DNA of 64,000 nt from Bacillus piscicola (GCF_022458745.1 NZ_JAJJJF010000005.1:62001-126000); one strand, 5' to 3'; shown: positions 19,725 to 31,572, counted from the first letter of the stretch. Made by a program: numbers and translations. The notes: generated from the letters alone by a model not told the origin.

Positions 19725-20996
19725 TCAACTGTCTAAAATTTTTTTGTAGATTTCCGATAATGATCTTTCGAATTTACTCGTTTCTTTCGGTATGTAATAA
19801 CGATCGTTTTTAAGAGAGTCCGGCAAGTATTGCTGTGGTACCCAGCCTCTGGGGTCATGGTGGGGATATTGGTATTCGAGGCCTCTCCCTAATTTTTTTG
19901 CTCCTTGGTAATGAGTATCCTTCAGGTGAGCCGGTACTTCTGGTGTTCCTTTTTCGAGCATAGCGTTGCGTGCGTGATCTAACGCAGTATAAGCACTGTT
20001 AGATTTTGGTGACAAGCACAACTCGCAAACGGCGGCTGCCAGCGGGATCCGGGCTTCCGGGAATCCAAGTCGTTCGGCTGCTTCAACTGCCGCAAGTGCT
20101 CTTGGACCGGCCTGGGGGCTGGCAAGACCAATATCTTCGTAGGCAGTTACGATAAGCCGCCTGCCGATACTAACTAAATCACCTGCTTCAATCAGGCGTG
20201 CTAAGTAATGGAGGGCAGCATTTACATCACTCCCCCTGATCGATTTTTGGAAGGCGGACAATACGTCATAATGCGCGTCCCCGTCTTTGTCATGATGAAA
20301 ACTTTTTTTCTGAATGCATTCTTCCGCAACGTTTTCATCAATGACGATCATTCCCTTGTCATCTTTTGGTGTAGAAAGAACGGCCAGTTCTAACGCATTT
20401 AACGCGCTCCGCAGATCTCCGCCGCTTGCAAGAGCGAGGTGCTGGGCGGCATTTTTTTCTAGATTAACAGGATATGTACCCAACCCTTTGTCCTTATCTG
20501 CGAGCGCATGAAATAGTGCTTTTACAATGTCCTCATTAGAGAGGCGGTGGAGTTCGAAAATTTGGCAGCGGCTGCGGATGGCCGGATTAATCGCGTGATA
20601 GGGATTCGCAGTCGTAGCACCAATTAGGATAATCAGTCCTTTTTCCAGGTACGGAAGTAAAAAGTCTTGTTTCGCCTTATCAAGCCGATGAATTTCGTCC
20701 ATAATAACGATCAGCTGATTAGATATTTTTGCCTCTTCTACGGCTATTTCCATATCTTTTTTATTGTTAACTACGGCATTCATTAGTTTAAAAGCGGTAT
20801 CGGTGCTCCCGGCAACAGCAGCAGCAATGGACGTTTTTCCAATCCCAGGCGGCCCGTACAAAATCATGGATGAAAGCTTTCTTGTTTCTACCATTCTTCT
20901 AAGTAACTTACCTTCCTGCAATAGATGCTCCTGTCCAACCACCTCGTCAATGGTAGAAGGGCGCATGCGGTAGGCCAGTGGCTGGTGTTTGCTCAT
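19725..20996 (-). CDS. rarA: RarA (MgsA/YrvN), replication-associated recombination AAA+ ATPase
   Basis: 423 residues. Clamp-loader-like AAA+ ATPase acting at stalled replication forks. Walker A is GPPGIGKTS (about 49), Walker B is IMDEIHRL (about 98), sensor 1 lies in LIGATTANPYHAINPAIRSR, and the C-terminal tetramerisation domain has LHYLARLIEAGD and DIGLASPQA. It starts with ATG after AAGGAGTGC on the minus strand. Divergent from the yczE-cymR operon. The B. subtilis neighbour yrvM (tcdA) is absent here. Confidence 0.95.
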   Translation of the reverse strand: MSKHQPLAYRMRPSTIDEVVGQEHLLQEGKLLRRMVETRKLSSMILYGPPGIGKTSIAAAVAGSTDTAFKLMNAVVNNKKDMEIAVEEAKISNQLIVIMDEIHRLDKAKQDFLLPYLEKGLIILIGATTANPYHAINPAIRSRCQIFELHRLSNEDIVKALFHALADKDKGLGTYPVNLEKNAAQHLALASGGDLRSALNALELAVLSTPKDDKGMIVIDENVAEECIQKKSFHHDKDGDAHYDVLSAFQKSIRGSDVNAALHYLARLIEAGDLVSIGRRLIVTAYEDIGLASPQAGPRALAAVEAAERLGFPEARIPLAAAVCELCLSPKSNSAYTALDHARNAMLEKGTPEVPAHLKDTHYQGAKKLGRGLEYQYPHHDPRGWVPQQYLPDSLKNDRYYIPKETSKFERSLSEIYKKILDS

Positions 20997-21078
20997 CAGA
21001 CAGCACTCCTTACTAATTAGGCTATTACTAACAGTTTATCTTAAAACACAGGCCATGCAAAAATAATGTTTTTCATGC

Positions 21079-21084
21079 TATAAT
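21079..21084 (+). promoter_or_regulatory. Predicted extended -10 promoter for the yczE-cymR operon
   Basis: TGCTATAAT, an extended -10 (TGnTATAAT), about 55 nt before the yczE ATG. No good -35 hexamer is seen. Confidence 0.45.
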
Positions 21085-21136
21085 GGCGGAGGATTAGAAA
21101 AGGATGTACTTTTTATAGCAAGAGAGCAGGGAGATA

Positions 21137-21838
21137 ATGACAAAGACACTCAGGAAAAGGAATTATCTTTTCTTAAGATGGTTTATTTTTACGCTCGGTC
21201 TTATTATTATGGCGTTTGGAATCGCCCTAATGATTCGAGCGGAATTGGGTAGTGCTCCCTGGGATGTGCTTCACGTCGGCCTGCAGCACCAATTTGGTCT
21301 AACTGTCGGGACTTGGAGTATTGGGATAGGAATCTTAATAATCGGCAGTACGGCTCTTTTAAAAAGAGAGATTCCTCAGGTTGGAAGCATCATAAACATG
21401 GTACTTGTTGGGGTTTTTATAGATGTTTTTTTACTTTTTTTATCCACTCCTGAGGTTTTTATATGGAAACTGATTATGCTGCTTAGCGGAATTGTGGTGA
21501 TCGGTTACGGGATCGGTATTTATATTGCACCAAACTGCGGGGCAGGTCCTCGTGACAGTTTAATGCTCGTATTACAGGAAAAGACAGGGTGGAAATTGTC
21601 GCGTGTGCGGGGGTTAATGGAGATTGGTGTATTGACAGTGGGGTGGCTTTTGGGAGGGCCGGTCTTTATCGGCACCTTATTGTTTTGCGTTGGAATTGGC
21701 CAAGTGGTTGGTATTACGGTACCGCAGTGCCGCAGGCTTTTTCAGCGAATGATCGAAAGAGGTGGAAATGATGAAAATATCAACCAAAGGGCGATACGGA
21801 CTGACGATAATGATGGCATTGGCGAAAAAGCACGGTGA
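21137..21838 (+). CDS. YczE/YyaS/YitT family membrane protein
   Basis: 233 residues with five hydrophobic helices (about 12-33, 48-73, 80-95, 108-127, 160-190) and the family signature FGIALMIRAELGSAPWDVLHVGL near the first helix, with CGAGPRDSLM between the fourth and fifth. B. subtilis YczE is needed for bacillaene/surfactin phosphopantetheinyl transferase function by an unknown route; the general role of the family is unresolved. The last 22 or so residues (about 212-233, DENINQRAIRTDDNDGIG...) are read out of frame through the start of cymR, an overlap of 68 nt. This tail is hydrophilic and unlike the family, probably created by loss of an earlier stop. Confidence 0.85.
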   Translation: MTKTLRKRNYLFLRWFIFTLGLIIMAFGIALMIRAELGSAPWDVLHVGLQHQFGLTVGTWSIGIGILIIGSTALLKREIPQVGSIINMVLVGVFIDVFLLFLSTPEVFIWKLIMLLSGIVVIGYGIGIYIAPNCGAGPRDSLMLVLQEKTGWKLSRVRGLMEIGVLTVGWLLGGPVFIGTLLFCVGIGQVVGITVPQCRRLFQRMIERGGNDENINQRAIRTDDNDGIGEKAR

Positions 21839-22190
21839 AGGGCCGATTTCGTTAAAATCAATCGCCAAAGACTATAACTTATCGGAACATTACTTAGAGC
21901 AACTTATCGCCCCGCTCCGGAATGCGACGCTCGTTAAAAGCGTACGAGGAGCATACGGAGGATATATGCTGGCCTCCGAGCCTGCCGATATAACAGCCGG
22001 AGATATTATTCGAGTGTTAGAAGGGCCGATTAGCCCGGTAGAAGTATTAGAGGATGAAGAACCGGCCAAGCGTGATTTATGGATCAAGATACGCGATGCC
22101 GTCAAAGACGTATTGGATAATACGACGCTTGAATACTTGGCCTCCTATGAAGGAGATGCAGATCAGGAAAATTATATGTTTTATATTTAA
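21771..22190 (+). CDS. cymR: CymR, Rrf2-family repressor of cysteine metabolism
   Basis: 139 residues, starting MKISTKGRYGLTIMMALAKKH as in B. subtilis CymR (138). The winged helix-turn-helix is at about 20-60 (SLKSIAKDYNLSEHYLEQLI), followed by VRGAYGGYML and the family stretch LEGPISPVEVLEDEEPAK. It has no Fe-S cysteines, as expected of CymR. CymR works with CysK to repress cysteine uptake and synthesis genes. AGAGGTGG at 21758-21765 favours the ATG at 21771 over one at 21768. The next gene supplies a cysteine desulfurase. A metY gene at 56337 might be among its targets. Confidence 0.96.
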   Translation: MKISTKGRYGLTIMMALAKKHGEGPISLKSIAKDYNLSEHYLEQLIAPLRNATLVKSVRGAYGGYMLASEPADITAGDIIRVLEGPISPVEVLEDEEPAKRDLWIKIRDAVKDVLDNTTLEYLASYEGDADQENYMFYI

Positions 22191-22222
22191 CTAGAGATAC
22201 TTTATACAAAGGAGGTGACGTT

Positions 22223-24494
<2,272 letters not shown>

Positions 24495-24545
24495 TGCGTT
24501 TTCCCTTTTTACATAGAGATCGTTGAAGAAGGGGCGAGCAAGAAG

Positions 24546-25205
24546 ATGGATAAAAATGAACAAGCGGCCGCTTCCATTAAATCAGGTGATATGGAAGAAG
24601 CCTTTAAACTTCTAAATGAAGCGATTGAAGAAAATCCAGAAGATCCTGTGCCTTATATTAACTTCGGCAATTTACTGGCTGACATAAACGAAAGTGAAAA
24701 GGCATTGAACTTTTACCAGAAAGCATTGCAGCTCGATAACCAAGCTGCTGCTGCCTATTACGGGGCGGGCAACGTCCTTTACAATGCAGAGAAATTTGCA
24801 GAAGCGCTCACCATGTACCAACAGGCGCTCAAAGCTGGAATGGACGATGAGAGCCTGCATTATATGATGGGGATAACGTATTACCAATCAGGACGGATTC
24901 CGCACGCGCTTGCTTCCTTACAAAGAGCGCTGGAGATGAATGAGAACGATACAGAAGCCCGCTTTTACTTTGGACTTGCACTAGCACAGCTGGAACGTGT
25001 AGAGGAAGCGATCCCACATTTCCTGCAGGTAACTGCGGAAGATGAACAACACGCGGATGCCTATTATAACTTAGGCGTGGCTTATATGTACAAAGAAGAT
25101 GCTGCAAAAGCACTTTCATATTTTGAAGAAGCGCTCCACATCCAGCCCGATCACTTGCTGGCGCACAATGGGAAAGAACGTGCCCAAGAAATGCTGGAGA
25201 AGTAA
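24546..25205 (+). CDS. yrrB: Tetratricopeptide repeat protein (YrrB-like)
   Basis: 219 residues made of about six 34-residue TPR units starting near residue 3, with typical A-x-x-Y-x-x-G and A-x-x-x-x-x-x-A-L-x-x-x-P patterns (AYYGAGNVLYNAEKFAEAL, AYYNLGVAYMYKEDAAKAL). No signal peptide. It should be a cytosolic protein-protein adaptor. It lies between mnmA and recD2 as yrrB does in B. subtilis; a role in tRNA sulfur modification is possible but not shown. ATG after GGGGCGAGCAAGA, a weak site. Confidence 0.9.
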   Translation: MDKNEQAAASIKSGDMEEAFKLLNEAIEENPEDPVPYINFGNLLADINESEKALNFYQKALQLDNQAAAAYYGAGNVLYNAEKFAEALTMYQQALKAGMDDESLHYMMGITYYQSGRIPHALASLQRALEMNENDTEARFYFGLALAQLERVEEAIPHFLQVTAEDEQHADAYYNLGVAYMYKEDAAKALSYFEEALHIQPDHLLAHNGKERAQEMLEK

Positions 25206-25221
25206 TCCGGAGGTTATCGTT

Positions 25222-27507
25222 ATGAGCGATAGACAGAACACAGATCATACGAGCTCAGAACCGTTTATAAGCGGAATTATTGTACATGTCATTTTTAGAA
25301 ATGAAGATAATGGCTACACGGTGCTAAAAACGAAAGTTAAAAAGTCTCAGCCGCAAATAGATGACAAAAAAATCACAGTGGTTGGGAACTTTCCGGTCAT
25401 TGATCTCGATGAACGCTACAGATTTGAAGGAACGTTTAAAGAACACCCGCGTTTTGGCAGGCAGTTTCAAGCGACATCGTACAAAAAAGAAATCCCTACA
25501 GAGAAAGAAACGTTAATTGCCTATCTTGCAAGTGATCGGTTTACTGGAATTGGTAAAAAAACGGCCGCCAAGCTAGTTGAACATTTTGGGAACAACGTCA
25601 TTTCCGCAATCCTTGATGATCCTGACAAACTTAAAGATATTGCCGGCTTCAATGAAAAGAAACGTAAAGTGATTTATCAAAATATGCTTGAAAACCAGGG
25701 AATGGAACGAGCGATCACGACGCTAACGCGGTACGGGTTTGGAATGGAATTAGCTGTTAAAATATACAACACGTATCACGAAGAAACATATTCGATTGTT
25801 CAAAATAACCCGTACCAACTTGTTTGGGATGTAAAAGGGGTAGGTTTTTATAAAGCTGACCGACTTGGCAGAAGTCTTGGGATTAGTTATGAAGACCCGG
25901 ACCGTATTAAAGCTGGTGTCCTTTATATTTTGTTTGAGAAGACAATGCAGGATGGACATGTCTACCTTCCTCACGAATTGTTAGTAAAAGAGGGGGCTGC
26001 TCTACTCAACGAGAATTATGAAGGGGTACCGGAACATTTACTTGAAGAAGCGCTTCTGGAACTTGCAGAGGAAGATAAGCTCATTACGGAAGAGGACAGG
26101 GTGTATATGAGCTCTCTTTACTATGCGGAGCAAGGTTTCGTGTCCAAAGTCAATAAAATGTTAAAAGAAGGTGATGACGAAGCCTCCTTCTCAGAAGCAG
26201 AGTTTTTAGAGGCACTTGGGGAAACAGAAGAAGAGCTTGGAATTGAATATGCAGATCAGCAAAAAGAGGCTATTCAACAAGCACTCACCTCATCCTTACT
26301 GATTTTAACTGGAGGGCCAGGAACCGGAAAAACGACCGTAATACGAGCCATCGTAGACATTTTTGCAAGAGTGCACGGTTTGTCGCTGGACCGTTCCACT
26401 TATAAAAAAGGGGAAAGCTTTCCGATTTTACTGGCAGCTCCAACAGGACGTGCGGCAAAACGAATGAAAGAATCGACGGGACTTGAAGCATCGACAATTC
26501 ACAAATTGTTAGGTTATACAGGTGAAGAGGACGAGGGTGCCTTCGAAAAAGGAGAAAAAGAACCGCTTGATGGAAAGTTACTCATCATTGATGAAGTATC
26601 CATGGTCGATATGTGGCTGGCGAACCAATTATTTCGTGCTGTACCGGAAGGGATGAAAGTTATATTGGTCGGTGACGAAGATCAGCTGCCGTCTGTCGGA
26701 CCCGGCCAAGTGTTGACCGACCTTTTAGAAACAAAGAAAATCCCGGTCGTATCCTTGTCTGTAGTCTACCGACAAGCAGAAGGCTCATCGATTATCCAGC
26801 TGGCCCATTCGATAAAAGACGGAGCATTGCCAGCATCGATTCTGCAACCCTATGCGGACAGGCGGTTTTTTTCGTGTAATACACAACAAACAGCCGAGGT
26901 TGTCGAGCAAGTGTGCAAAAGCGCCTTGAAAAAAGGCTACACCCCGATGGATATTCAAGTGCTTGCCCCGATGTACAAAGGGCCGGCTGGTGTGAACGCA
27001 TTAAATGAGAGATTGCAGCAACTGTTTAATCCACATGAACAGAAAAAGAGAAAAGTCTCTTTTGGGGAAACAACGTATTCAAAAGGTGATGTAGTCCTCC
27101 AACTTATGAATGACCCAGAGCGGGAAGTGTTTAATGGGGACCGCGGAATAATTGAAGCAGTGTTTAATGCTAATGAAACAGCCGATAAACAAATGCAGAT
27201 TGTGCTGTCATTTGAAGGGAAAGAAGTGACTTATACGCGCCAGGAACTTGGCCAGATTACGCTGGCATATTGTTCTTCCATCCACAAAGCGCAAGGAAGT
27301 GAATTTCCGATTGTCATTGTCCCGATGCTGATGGCATACAGAAGGATGTTGCAGCGGAATTTGCTGTATACCGCTGTCACAAGAGCCCAAGATTATTTGA
27401 TTTTATGCGGAGAACAGGCCGCCATGAAATTTGCTGTAGACAATGAAAACAAATCCGACCGGTACACCACCTTAAAAGAAAAATTCCTTCAGCGAGAAAG
27501 CAACTAA
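25222..27507 (+). CDS. recD2: RecD2 (YrrC), SF1 5'-3' DNA helicase
   Basis: 761 residues. N-terminal OB-like and helix-hairpin-helix regions (about 20-190, with GIGKKTAAKLVEHFG) precede the SF1B helicase core: Walker A GGPGTGKTT at about 363, motif II IDEVSMVD at about 453, QLPSVGPGQVL (motif III) and the C-terminal CSSIHKAQGSEFP and YTAVTRAQ motifs. RecBC partners are not needed for this class; it acts in repair and in restart of stalled forks. The frame extends back to 25099 inside the TPR gene, but GGAGG before ATG 25222 marks the start. Confidence 0.96.
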   Translation: MSDRQNTDHTSSEPFISGIIVHVIFRNEDNGYTVLKTKVKKSQPQIDDKKITVVGNFPVIDLDERYRFEGTFKEHPRFGRQFQATSYKKEIPTEKETLIAYLASDRFTGIGKKTAAKLVEHFGNNVISAILDDPDKLKDIAGFNEKKRKVIYQNMLENQGMERAITTLTRYGFGMELAVKIYNTYHEETYSIVQNNPYQLVWDVKGVGFYKADRLGRSLGISYEDPDRIKAGVLYILFEKTMQDGHVYLPHELLVKEGAALLNENYEGVPEHLLEEALLELAEEDKLITEEDRVYMSSLYYAEQGFVSKVNKMLKEGDDEASFSEAEFLEALGETEEELGIEYADQQKEAIQQALTSSLLILTGGPGTGKTTVIRAIVDIFARVHGLSLDRSTYKKGESFPILLAAPTGRAAKRMKESTGLEASTIHKLLGYTGEEDEGAFEKGEKEPLDGKLLIIDEVSMVDMWLANQLFRAVPEGMKVILVGDEDQLPSVGPGQVLTDLLETKKIPVVSLSVVYRQAEGSSIIQLAHSIKDGALPASILQPYADRRFFSCNTQQTAEVVEQVCKSALKKGYTPMDIQVLAPMYKGPAGVNALNERLQQLFNPHEQKKRKVSFGETTYSKGDVVLQLMNDPEREVFNGDRGIIEAVFNANETADKQMQIVLSFEGKEVTYTRQELGQITLAYCSSIHKAQGSEFPIVIVPMLMAYRRMLQRNLLYTAVTRAQDYLILCGEQAAMKFAVDNENKSDRYTTLKEKFLQRESN

Positions 27508-27577
27508 GTGTATAGAAGTACCAAGAGAGGGCAAAACTGGATAATAACATTATTAAAGAAAAGGAACGATTATCCAG

Positions 27578-27769
27578 ATGATTTGTCCATATTGCCAATC
27601 AAAAAACACAGGAAAAATTGGAACAGAACATTATTACTGCTGGGAATGCTTCGTCGAGTGGACGATTGAGAATGGTAATTACACGCTTTATCAAGTGGAG
27701 GAAGATGGCACGCTTTGCTGCTTAGATGATTTATTTGGAGATGGCTGGTACGCAGAACGCGGCAGCTGA
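27578..27769 (+). CDS. Small zinc-ribbon protein of unknown function
   Basis: 63 residues. Two CxxC pairs (CPYC at 3-6 and CWEC at 21-24) spaced 14 residues apart form a probable zinc ribbon; the second half holds YTLYQVEEDGTLCCLDDLFGD with two more cysteines and an acidic patch. It is preceded by AAAAGGAACG and followed by a strong terminator. I have no function for it; such ribbons occur in nucleic-acid or protein-binding miniproteins. Not a fragment: start, stop and terminator are all well placed. Confidence 0.75.
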   Translation: MICPYCQSKNTGKIGTEHYYCWECFVEWTIENGNYTLYQVEEDGTLCCLDDLFGDGWYAERGS

Positions 27770-27786
27770 AATGCCCCCTAGAGTTA

Positions 27787-27817
27787 AACTGTACCTAACG
27801 TCCGGTACAGTTTTTTC
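27787..27817 (+). terminator. Rho-independent terminator after the zinc-ribbon gene
   Basis: AACTGTACC (27787-27795) / GGTACAGTT (27804-27812), 8-nt loop, then TTTTTT. Confidence 0.9.
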
Positions 27818-27863
27818 ATAAAAAGAAATGATTTATCTCATCCTATTGCATAGGAGGGATAAG

Positions 27864-28940
27864 ATGGAACGTCAAAAGGAATGGGTTTGGCTGCAGCGTT
27901 CAATACTGTTGGTTGTCTTCCTCTTCATTATCTTCTTGTTAAGCTTGTTGAAACCAGTGTGGCTATTTCTCTTACGGGCTGTCGGCAAAGCAGTGCTGCC
28001 TTTTCTCATTGCTGCTTTTATTGCCTATTTATTACACCCTCTCATTACTTTTTTACAAAACAGAAAAATCCCTCGTTCGCTAGCGATACTTTTCGTTTAT
28101 GTGGTATTTTTCGGTGGGAGTGGCTTTCTTATCTGGTATTACAGCCCTTACTTATTAGTAGAGACCCAACGTTTTATCAGCCAAATGCCACATTACGTTC
28201 ACGAAGCTTACGTCTTGTTTTCGAATCTTCACTATCAATTGGATTATATGCCGCCGGCAATTCATGACAGTATCGAAGCGGCGATGGAGCAAGCAGAAGA
28301 GAAATTGACACTCACTTTGAACCAATTAATCAGTAAGTGGCGCAATCTCCTTGACATGCTTGTCCTGCTCCTCCTCCTGCCTTTCATTGTGTTTTATTTA
28401 TTAAAAGATGTAAAAGCAATAGAAAGATTAGTAAAGCGGATTATTCCTAAAAAATGGCAGGATGAAGGAGAGTTGCTAGGCAGTGCGGTAGATGAAGCGC
28501 TGGGTGATTATATTAGAGGCCAGTTTATGGTTGCTGGAGCTGTTGGCCTTCTTTCCATGCTTGGATTATGGCTGTTTGACATACCCAATGCTGTATTTCT
28601 CGGCATTTTTATTGGGGTTACCGACATTATTCCGTATTTCGGACCAGTGTTAGGAGCGGCGCCTGCGTTAATGGTCGCAGCTTCCATGTCTACAAACAAA
28701 CTTCTATTTGTACTTATTATCTTGCTTGTTATACAGCAAATCGAAGGTAACTTTTTATCACCTTATGTTGTAGGCAGAAATGTGAATCTTCATCCTCTTG
28801 TCATTGTGTTTGCTCTTATTCTTGGATTTGAAACAGCTGGTTTTATTGGATTGCTATTAGCGGTACCTCTGTTTGTAGTAGCAAGTAATGTCTTCCAAGC
28901 TTTCAAAAAAAGACAGCTCACTTTGAAAAAAAACCTTTAA
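27864..28940 (+). CDS. yrrI: AI-2E family membrane protein (YrrI)
   Basis: 358-residue membrane protein of the PerM/YtvI (AI-2E transporter-like, UPF0118) family with about eight helices. The signature IPNAVFLGIFIGVTDIIPYFGPVLGAAPAL lies near residue 235 and is followed by VIQQIEGNFLSPYVVGRNVNLHPLVI. Members are proposed to export small molecules or act in osmotic and Na+ tolerance; the substrate cannot be inferred. AGGAGGG before ATG 27864 sets the start; the frame opens earlier at 27828. The 3' end overlaps the convergent proline dehydrogenase gene by 23 nt. Confidence 0.92.
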   Translation: MERQKEWVWLQRSILLVVFLFIIFLLSLLKPVWLFLLRAVGKAVLPFLIAAFIAYLLHPLITFLQNRKIPRSLAILFVYVVFFGGSGFLIWYYSPYLLVETQRFISQMPHYVHEAYVLFSNLHYQLDYMPPAIHDSIEAAMEQAEEKLTLTLNQLISKWRNLLDMLVLLLLLPFIVFYLLKDVKAIERLVKRIIPKKWQDEGELLGSAVDEALGDYIRGQFMVAGAVGLLSMLGLWLFDIPNAVFLGIFIGVTDIIPYFGPVLGAAPALMVAASMSTNKLLFVLIILLVIQQIEGNFLSPYVVGRNVNLHPLVIVFALILGFETAGFIGLLLAVPLFVVASNVFQAFKKRQLTLKKNL

Positions 28941-29829
28941 GGGCGAAGGTGATGTTTTGTGGTCTTTCGGCCAATCGTCTCATGAAGTATCCATACCAGT
29001 CTGAACCAAAGGGTATATAAGCACGCACTCGATATCCTTCTTCCACGAGCTGCTTTTGCAATTCTTCGCGGAAACCGTACAGCAGTTGAAATTCAAAATT
29101 AGCTATGCTGATGTGGTGGGAAGAGGTGAAGAGTTTGACCTTTTCTATTATGTTATGGTCATGGGTGGCAATTGCTGTATAGCCGTTACTTGCTACATGG
29201 AGTTGGATGAGCTTGAAAAAGTTTTCGTCAATCTCTTCTCTCGTTTGAAACGCGTAATCAGGAGCCTCTTTGTATGCCCCCTTAACGAGACGGAGATGAA
29301 GATCCTGCATTCCCCTTACATCATCTTCGGCACGGTGCAGAGAAGCTTGGACGACCGTACCGACATTGTCAAACTCCCTCCGCAGCTGCTGAAGACAGTA
29401 CAGGATTGACTCATAATAAAAGAAAGATTCCATATCTATTTGCAGAAAAATGCCATGCTTGTGGGCGGCTTTTGTAATATCTTTCAGATGGTGAAGACAA
29501 GTGGCAAGGTCAATCCCTAGACCGATTTGCGTTAACTTAATGGATAAGTGGCAATCCACCGCTGACTCGGCAATTTTCTCTACGGCCTGTATGCAGACAG
29601 CGGCTGCTTGATCAGCTTCTGATTTGTTTGTGTTAAATTCTCCGAGATGAGTGATCGTACCAGCGATACCGGTTTCATTTAATGAACGAACTGCAGCGAT
29701 AGCGCTTTCTAATGATTCCCCGGAAACGACCTTAGACGCTCCCAGGCTCAATCCCCACTTCCTTGCAGCTGCCGCTAAAAAGCGATTTTCGGATAATGAC
29801 AAAAACAGTCGGCGAGAGAACTTATGCAT
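28918..29829 (-). CDS. putB: Proline dehydrogenase (PutB/PutM)
   Basis: 303-residue flavoenzyme oxidising L-proline to pyrroline-5-carboxylate. TIM-barrel motifs include VSGESLESAIAAV, LSIKLTQIGLGID, LQIDMESFFYYE, LVKGAYKE and the C-terminal RAYIPFGSDWYGYFMRRLAERPQN with the substrate-binding Arg pair. ATG 29829 follows AGGAGGGGATCCTCA; an earlier in-frame ATG at 29853 has no such site. It is downstream of rocA on the same strand, forming a proline-to-glutamate pathway. The B. subtilis glnQHMP operon, usual at this spot, is absent. Confidence 0.95.
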   Translation of the reverse strand: MHKFSRRLFLSLSENRFLAAAARKWGLSLGASKVVSGESLESAIAAVRSLNETGIAGTITHLGEFNTNKSEADQAAAVCIQAVEKIAESAVDCHLSIKLTQIGLGIDLATCLHHLKDITKAAHKHGIFLQIDMESFFYYESILYCLQQLRREFDNVGTVVQASLHRAEDDVRGMQDLHLRLVKGAYKEAPDYAFQTREEIDENFFKLIQLHVASNGYTAIATHDHNIIEKVKLFTSSHHISIANFEFQLLYGFREELQKQLVEEGYRVRAYIPFGSDWYGYFMRRLAERPQNITFALKGFFSK

Positions 29830-29885
29830 TGAGGATCCCCTCCTGTTCTCCAAGCTGTCGTTACATCGACAACTTGGAGCTGCTA

Positions 29886-31436
29886 CTAAAACTGATCAGT
29901 AACTGTTTTAGCTTGCATAAAGTGATAAAGATAGCCCGGCCCTCCGGCTTTTGAATCCGTTCCCGACATGTTAAAACCGCCGAATGGCTGATAACCAACG
30001 ATGGCTGCCGTGCATCCTCTATTAAAATAAAGGTTGCCGACATGGAAATGCTCACGCGCCAGCTCGAGATTGGCTCTGTTATTAGAAATGACAGCACCGG
30101 TTAACCCGAATTCTGTATTGTTTGCAATGTTCAATGCTTCTTGGAAGGAAGAAGCTTTTGTAACAGCAACAACCGGACCGAATATTTCTTCCTGCATAAT
30201 CCGTGCTTCTGGGGGGACATCAGCAAACACAGTAGGTTGGACGAAATAACCGACCGAAGAATCACCGGTTCCCCCTGCCAGCAAACGACCTTCCGATTTA
30301 CCAATCTCCATGTATTTCATTACCTTTTCGTATGCTGCCTTGTCATGTAACGGTCCCATAAAATGGGCAGCATCAGCCGGATCTCCGACCGTTAAACTTC
30401 GGGCGCGAGTTGTGATGGCTGCAAGTACTTTTTCATAGACATCGTTATGAACAACAACGCGTGAACAGGCAGAACACTTTTGCCCGGAGAATCCGAATGC
30501 AGATTGAATGATCGCCTCCACTGCTAATTTTAGGTCCGCATCATTGTCAACGATAATCGTGTCCTTGCCCCCCATTTCGATCGTACAGCGCTTTAACCAA
30601 ATCTGGCTCTGCTGCACTTTGGCGGCTTTTTCATAAATAGTAATGCCAACGTCCTTTGAGCCAGTGAAATTAATATAGCGCGTCGTTGGATGTTCAACGA
30701 GGTAATCACCGATCACAGAACCGTCTCCAGGAATATAGTTGACGACACCGGCTGGCATGCCGCCTTCCTCGAGAGCTTCCATGAACTTATACTCAATAAC
30801 AGGAGTAGTGGACGCAGGTTTCAGCATAACGGTATTCCCACATACCATTGGAGCGACAGTTGTTCCAGCCATTATGGCAAAAGCAAAATTCCATGGTGAC
30901 ACCGTAAGGCCGGCACCGAGCGGGATATAACGAAACGTGTTCCGTTCGACATATTCGCGGCTGTTTACATGTAAGCCGTCTTGAAGGTGCAGCAGCTGTC
31001 TGCCGTAGTATTCAAGAAAATCAATGGCTTCAGCCGTATCAGCGTCCGCTTCTTTCCATGGTTTGCCGGCTTCATAGACGAGGTAAGCAGAGAATTCATG
31101 TTTTCTTCTGCGGACAATAGCAGCTGTTCGAAACAACACGCTGGCCCGAGCTTCTGCTGACCAATTTTTCCAGCTGGAAAAAGCACTCCACGCTTGGTTC
31201 ATGGCCAAATCAGCGTGTTCTTTAGACGCCTTCGAAACATAGCCAATAATTTGTTTTTTGTTTGCCGGGTTTATGGAGCGGATAACTTCTGAAGTGGTAA
31301 TACGGTCTCCGCCAATAATGAGCGGATACGTTTTACCGAATTGCTTTCTGACAAAATGAAGGGCTCGTTCGAAAGCCTGCTTATTGCTCGTTTTCGAAAA
31401 ATCAGTAAACGGTTCATGCTTATACTCCCAAACCAA
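29886..31436 (-). CDS. rocA: L-glutamate gamma-semialdehyde (P5C) dehydrogenase
   Basis: 516-residue aldehyde dehydrogenase oxidising glutamate semialdehyde with NAD+ to glutamate. Catalytic cysteine is in [13 protein letters not shown] (about 320), the glutamate in CTIEMGGKD (about 285), and NAD-binding residues in [12 protein letters not shown]. The longest frame begins with GTG at 31445, but AAAGAGGTGAGG just upstream of a TTG at 31436 fits better and gives [13 protein letters not shown], which matches the usual N-terminus. Paired with putB downstream, so proline is a carbon/nitrogen source or a degraded osmolyte. Confidence 0.95.
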   Translation of the reverse strand: MVWEYKHEPFTDFSKTSNKQAFERALHFVRKQFGKTYPLIIGGDRITTSEVIRSINPANKKQIIGYVSKASKEHADLAMNQAWSAFSSWKNWSAEARASVLFRTAAIVRRRKHEFSAYLVYEAGKPWKEADADTAEAIDFLEYYGRQLLHLQDGLHVNSREYVERNTFRYIPLGAGLTVSPWNFAFAIMAGTTVAPMVCGNTVMLKPASTTPVIEYKFMEALEEGGMPAGVVNYIPGDGSVIGDYLVEHPTTRYINFTGSKDVGITIYEKAAKVQQSQIWLKRCTIEMGGKDTIIVDNDADLKLAVEAIIQSAFGFSGQKCSACSRVVVHNDVYEKVLAAITTRARSLTVGDPADAAHFMGPLHDKAAYEKVMKYMEIGKSEGRLLAGGTGDSSVGYFVQPTVFADVPPEARIMQEEIFGPVVAVTKASSFQEALNIANNTEFGLTGAVISNNRANLELAREHFHVGNLYFNRGCTAAIVGYQPFGGFNMSGTDSKAGGPGYLYHFMQAKTVTDQF

Positions 31437-31543
31437 TATCCTCACCTCTTTAAAACAGTACGTACCATTATGTATACTGACAAAAAGCTATAATTATAAC
31501 GACAAGCACTGGACTTCACAACACGGTGACTTCGTTATGAAAT

Positions 31544-31572
31544 TTGACATGCTGTGACATTTTTTATATAAA
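31544..31572 (+). promoter_or_regulatory. Predicted sigma-A promoter of alaS
   Basis: TTGACA (31544-31549), 17-nt spacer, TATAAA (31567-31572), upstream of the alanine T-box. The 98 nt before it, back to the rocA start, hold the rocA promoter region and one possible dyad. Confidence 0.82.
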
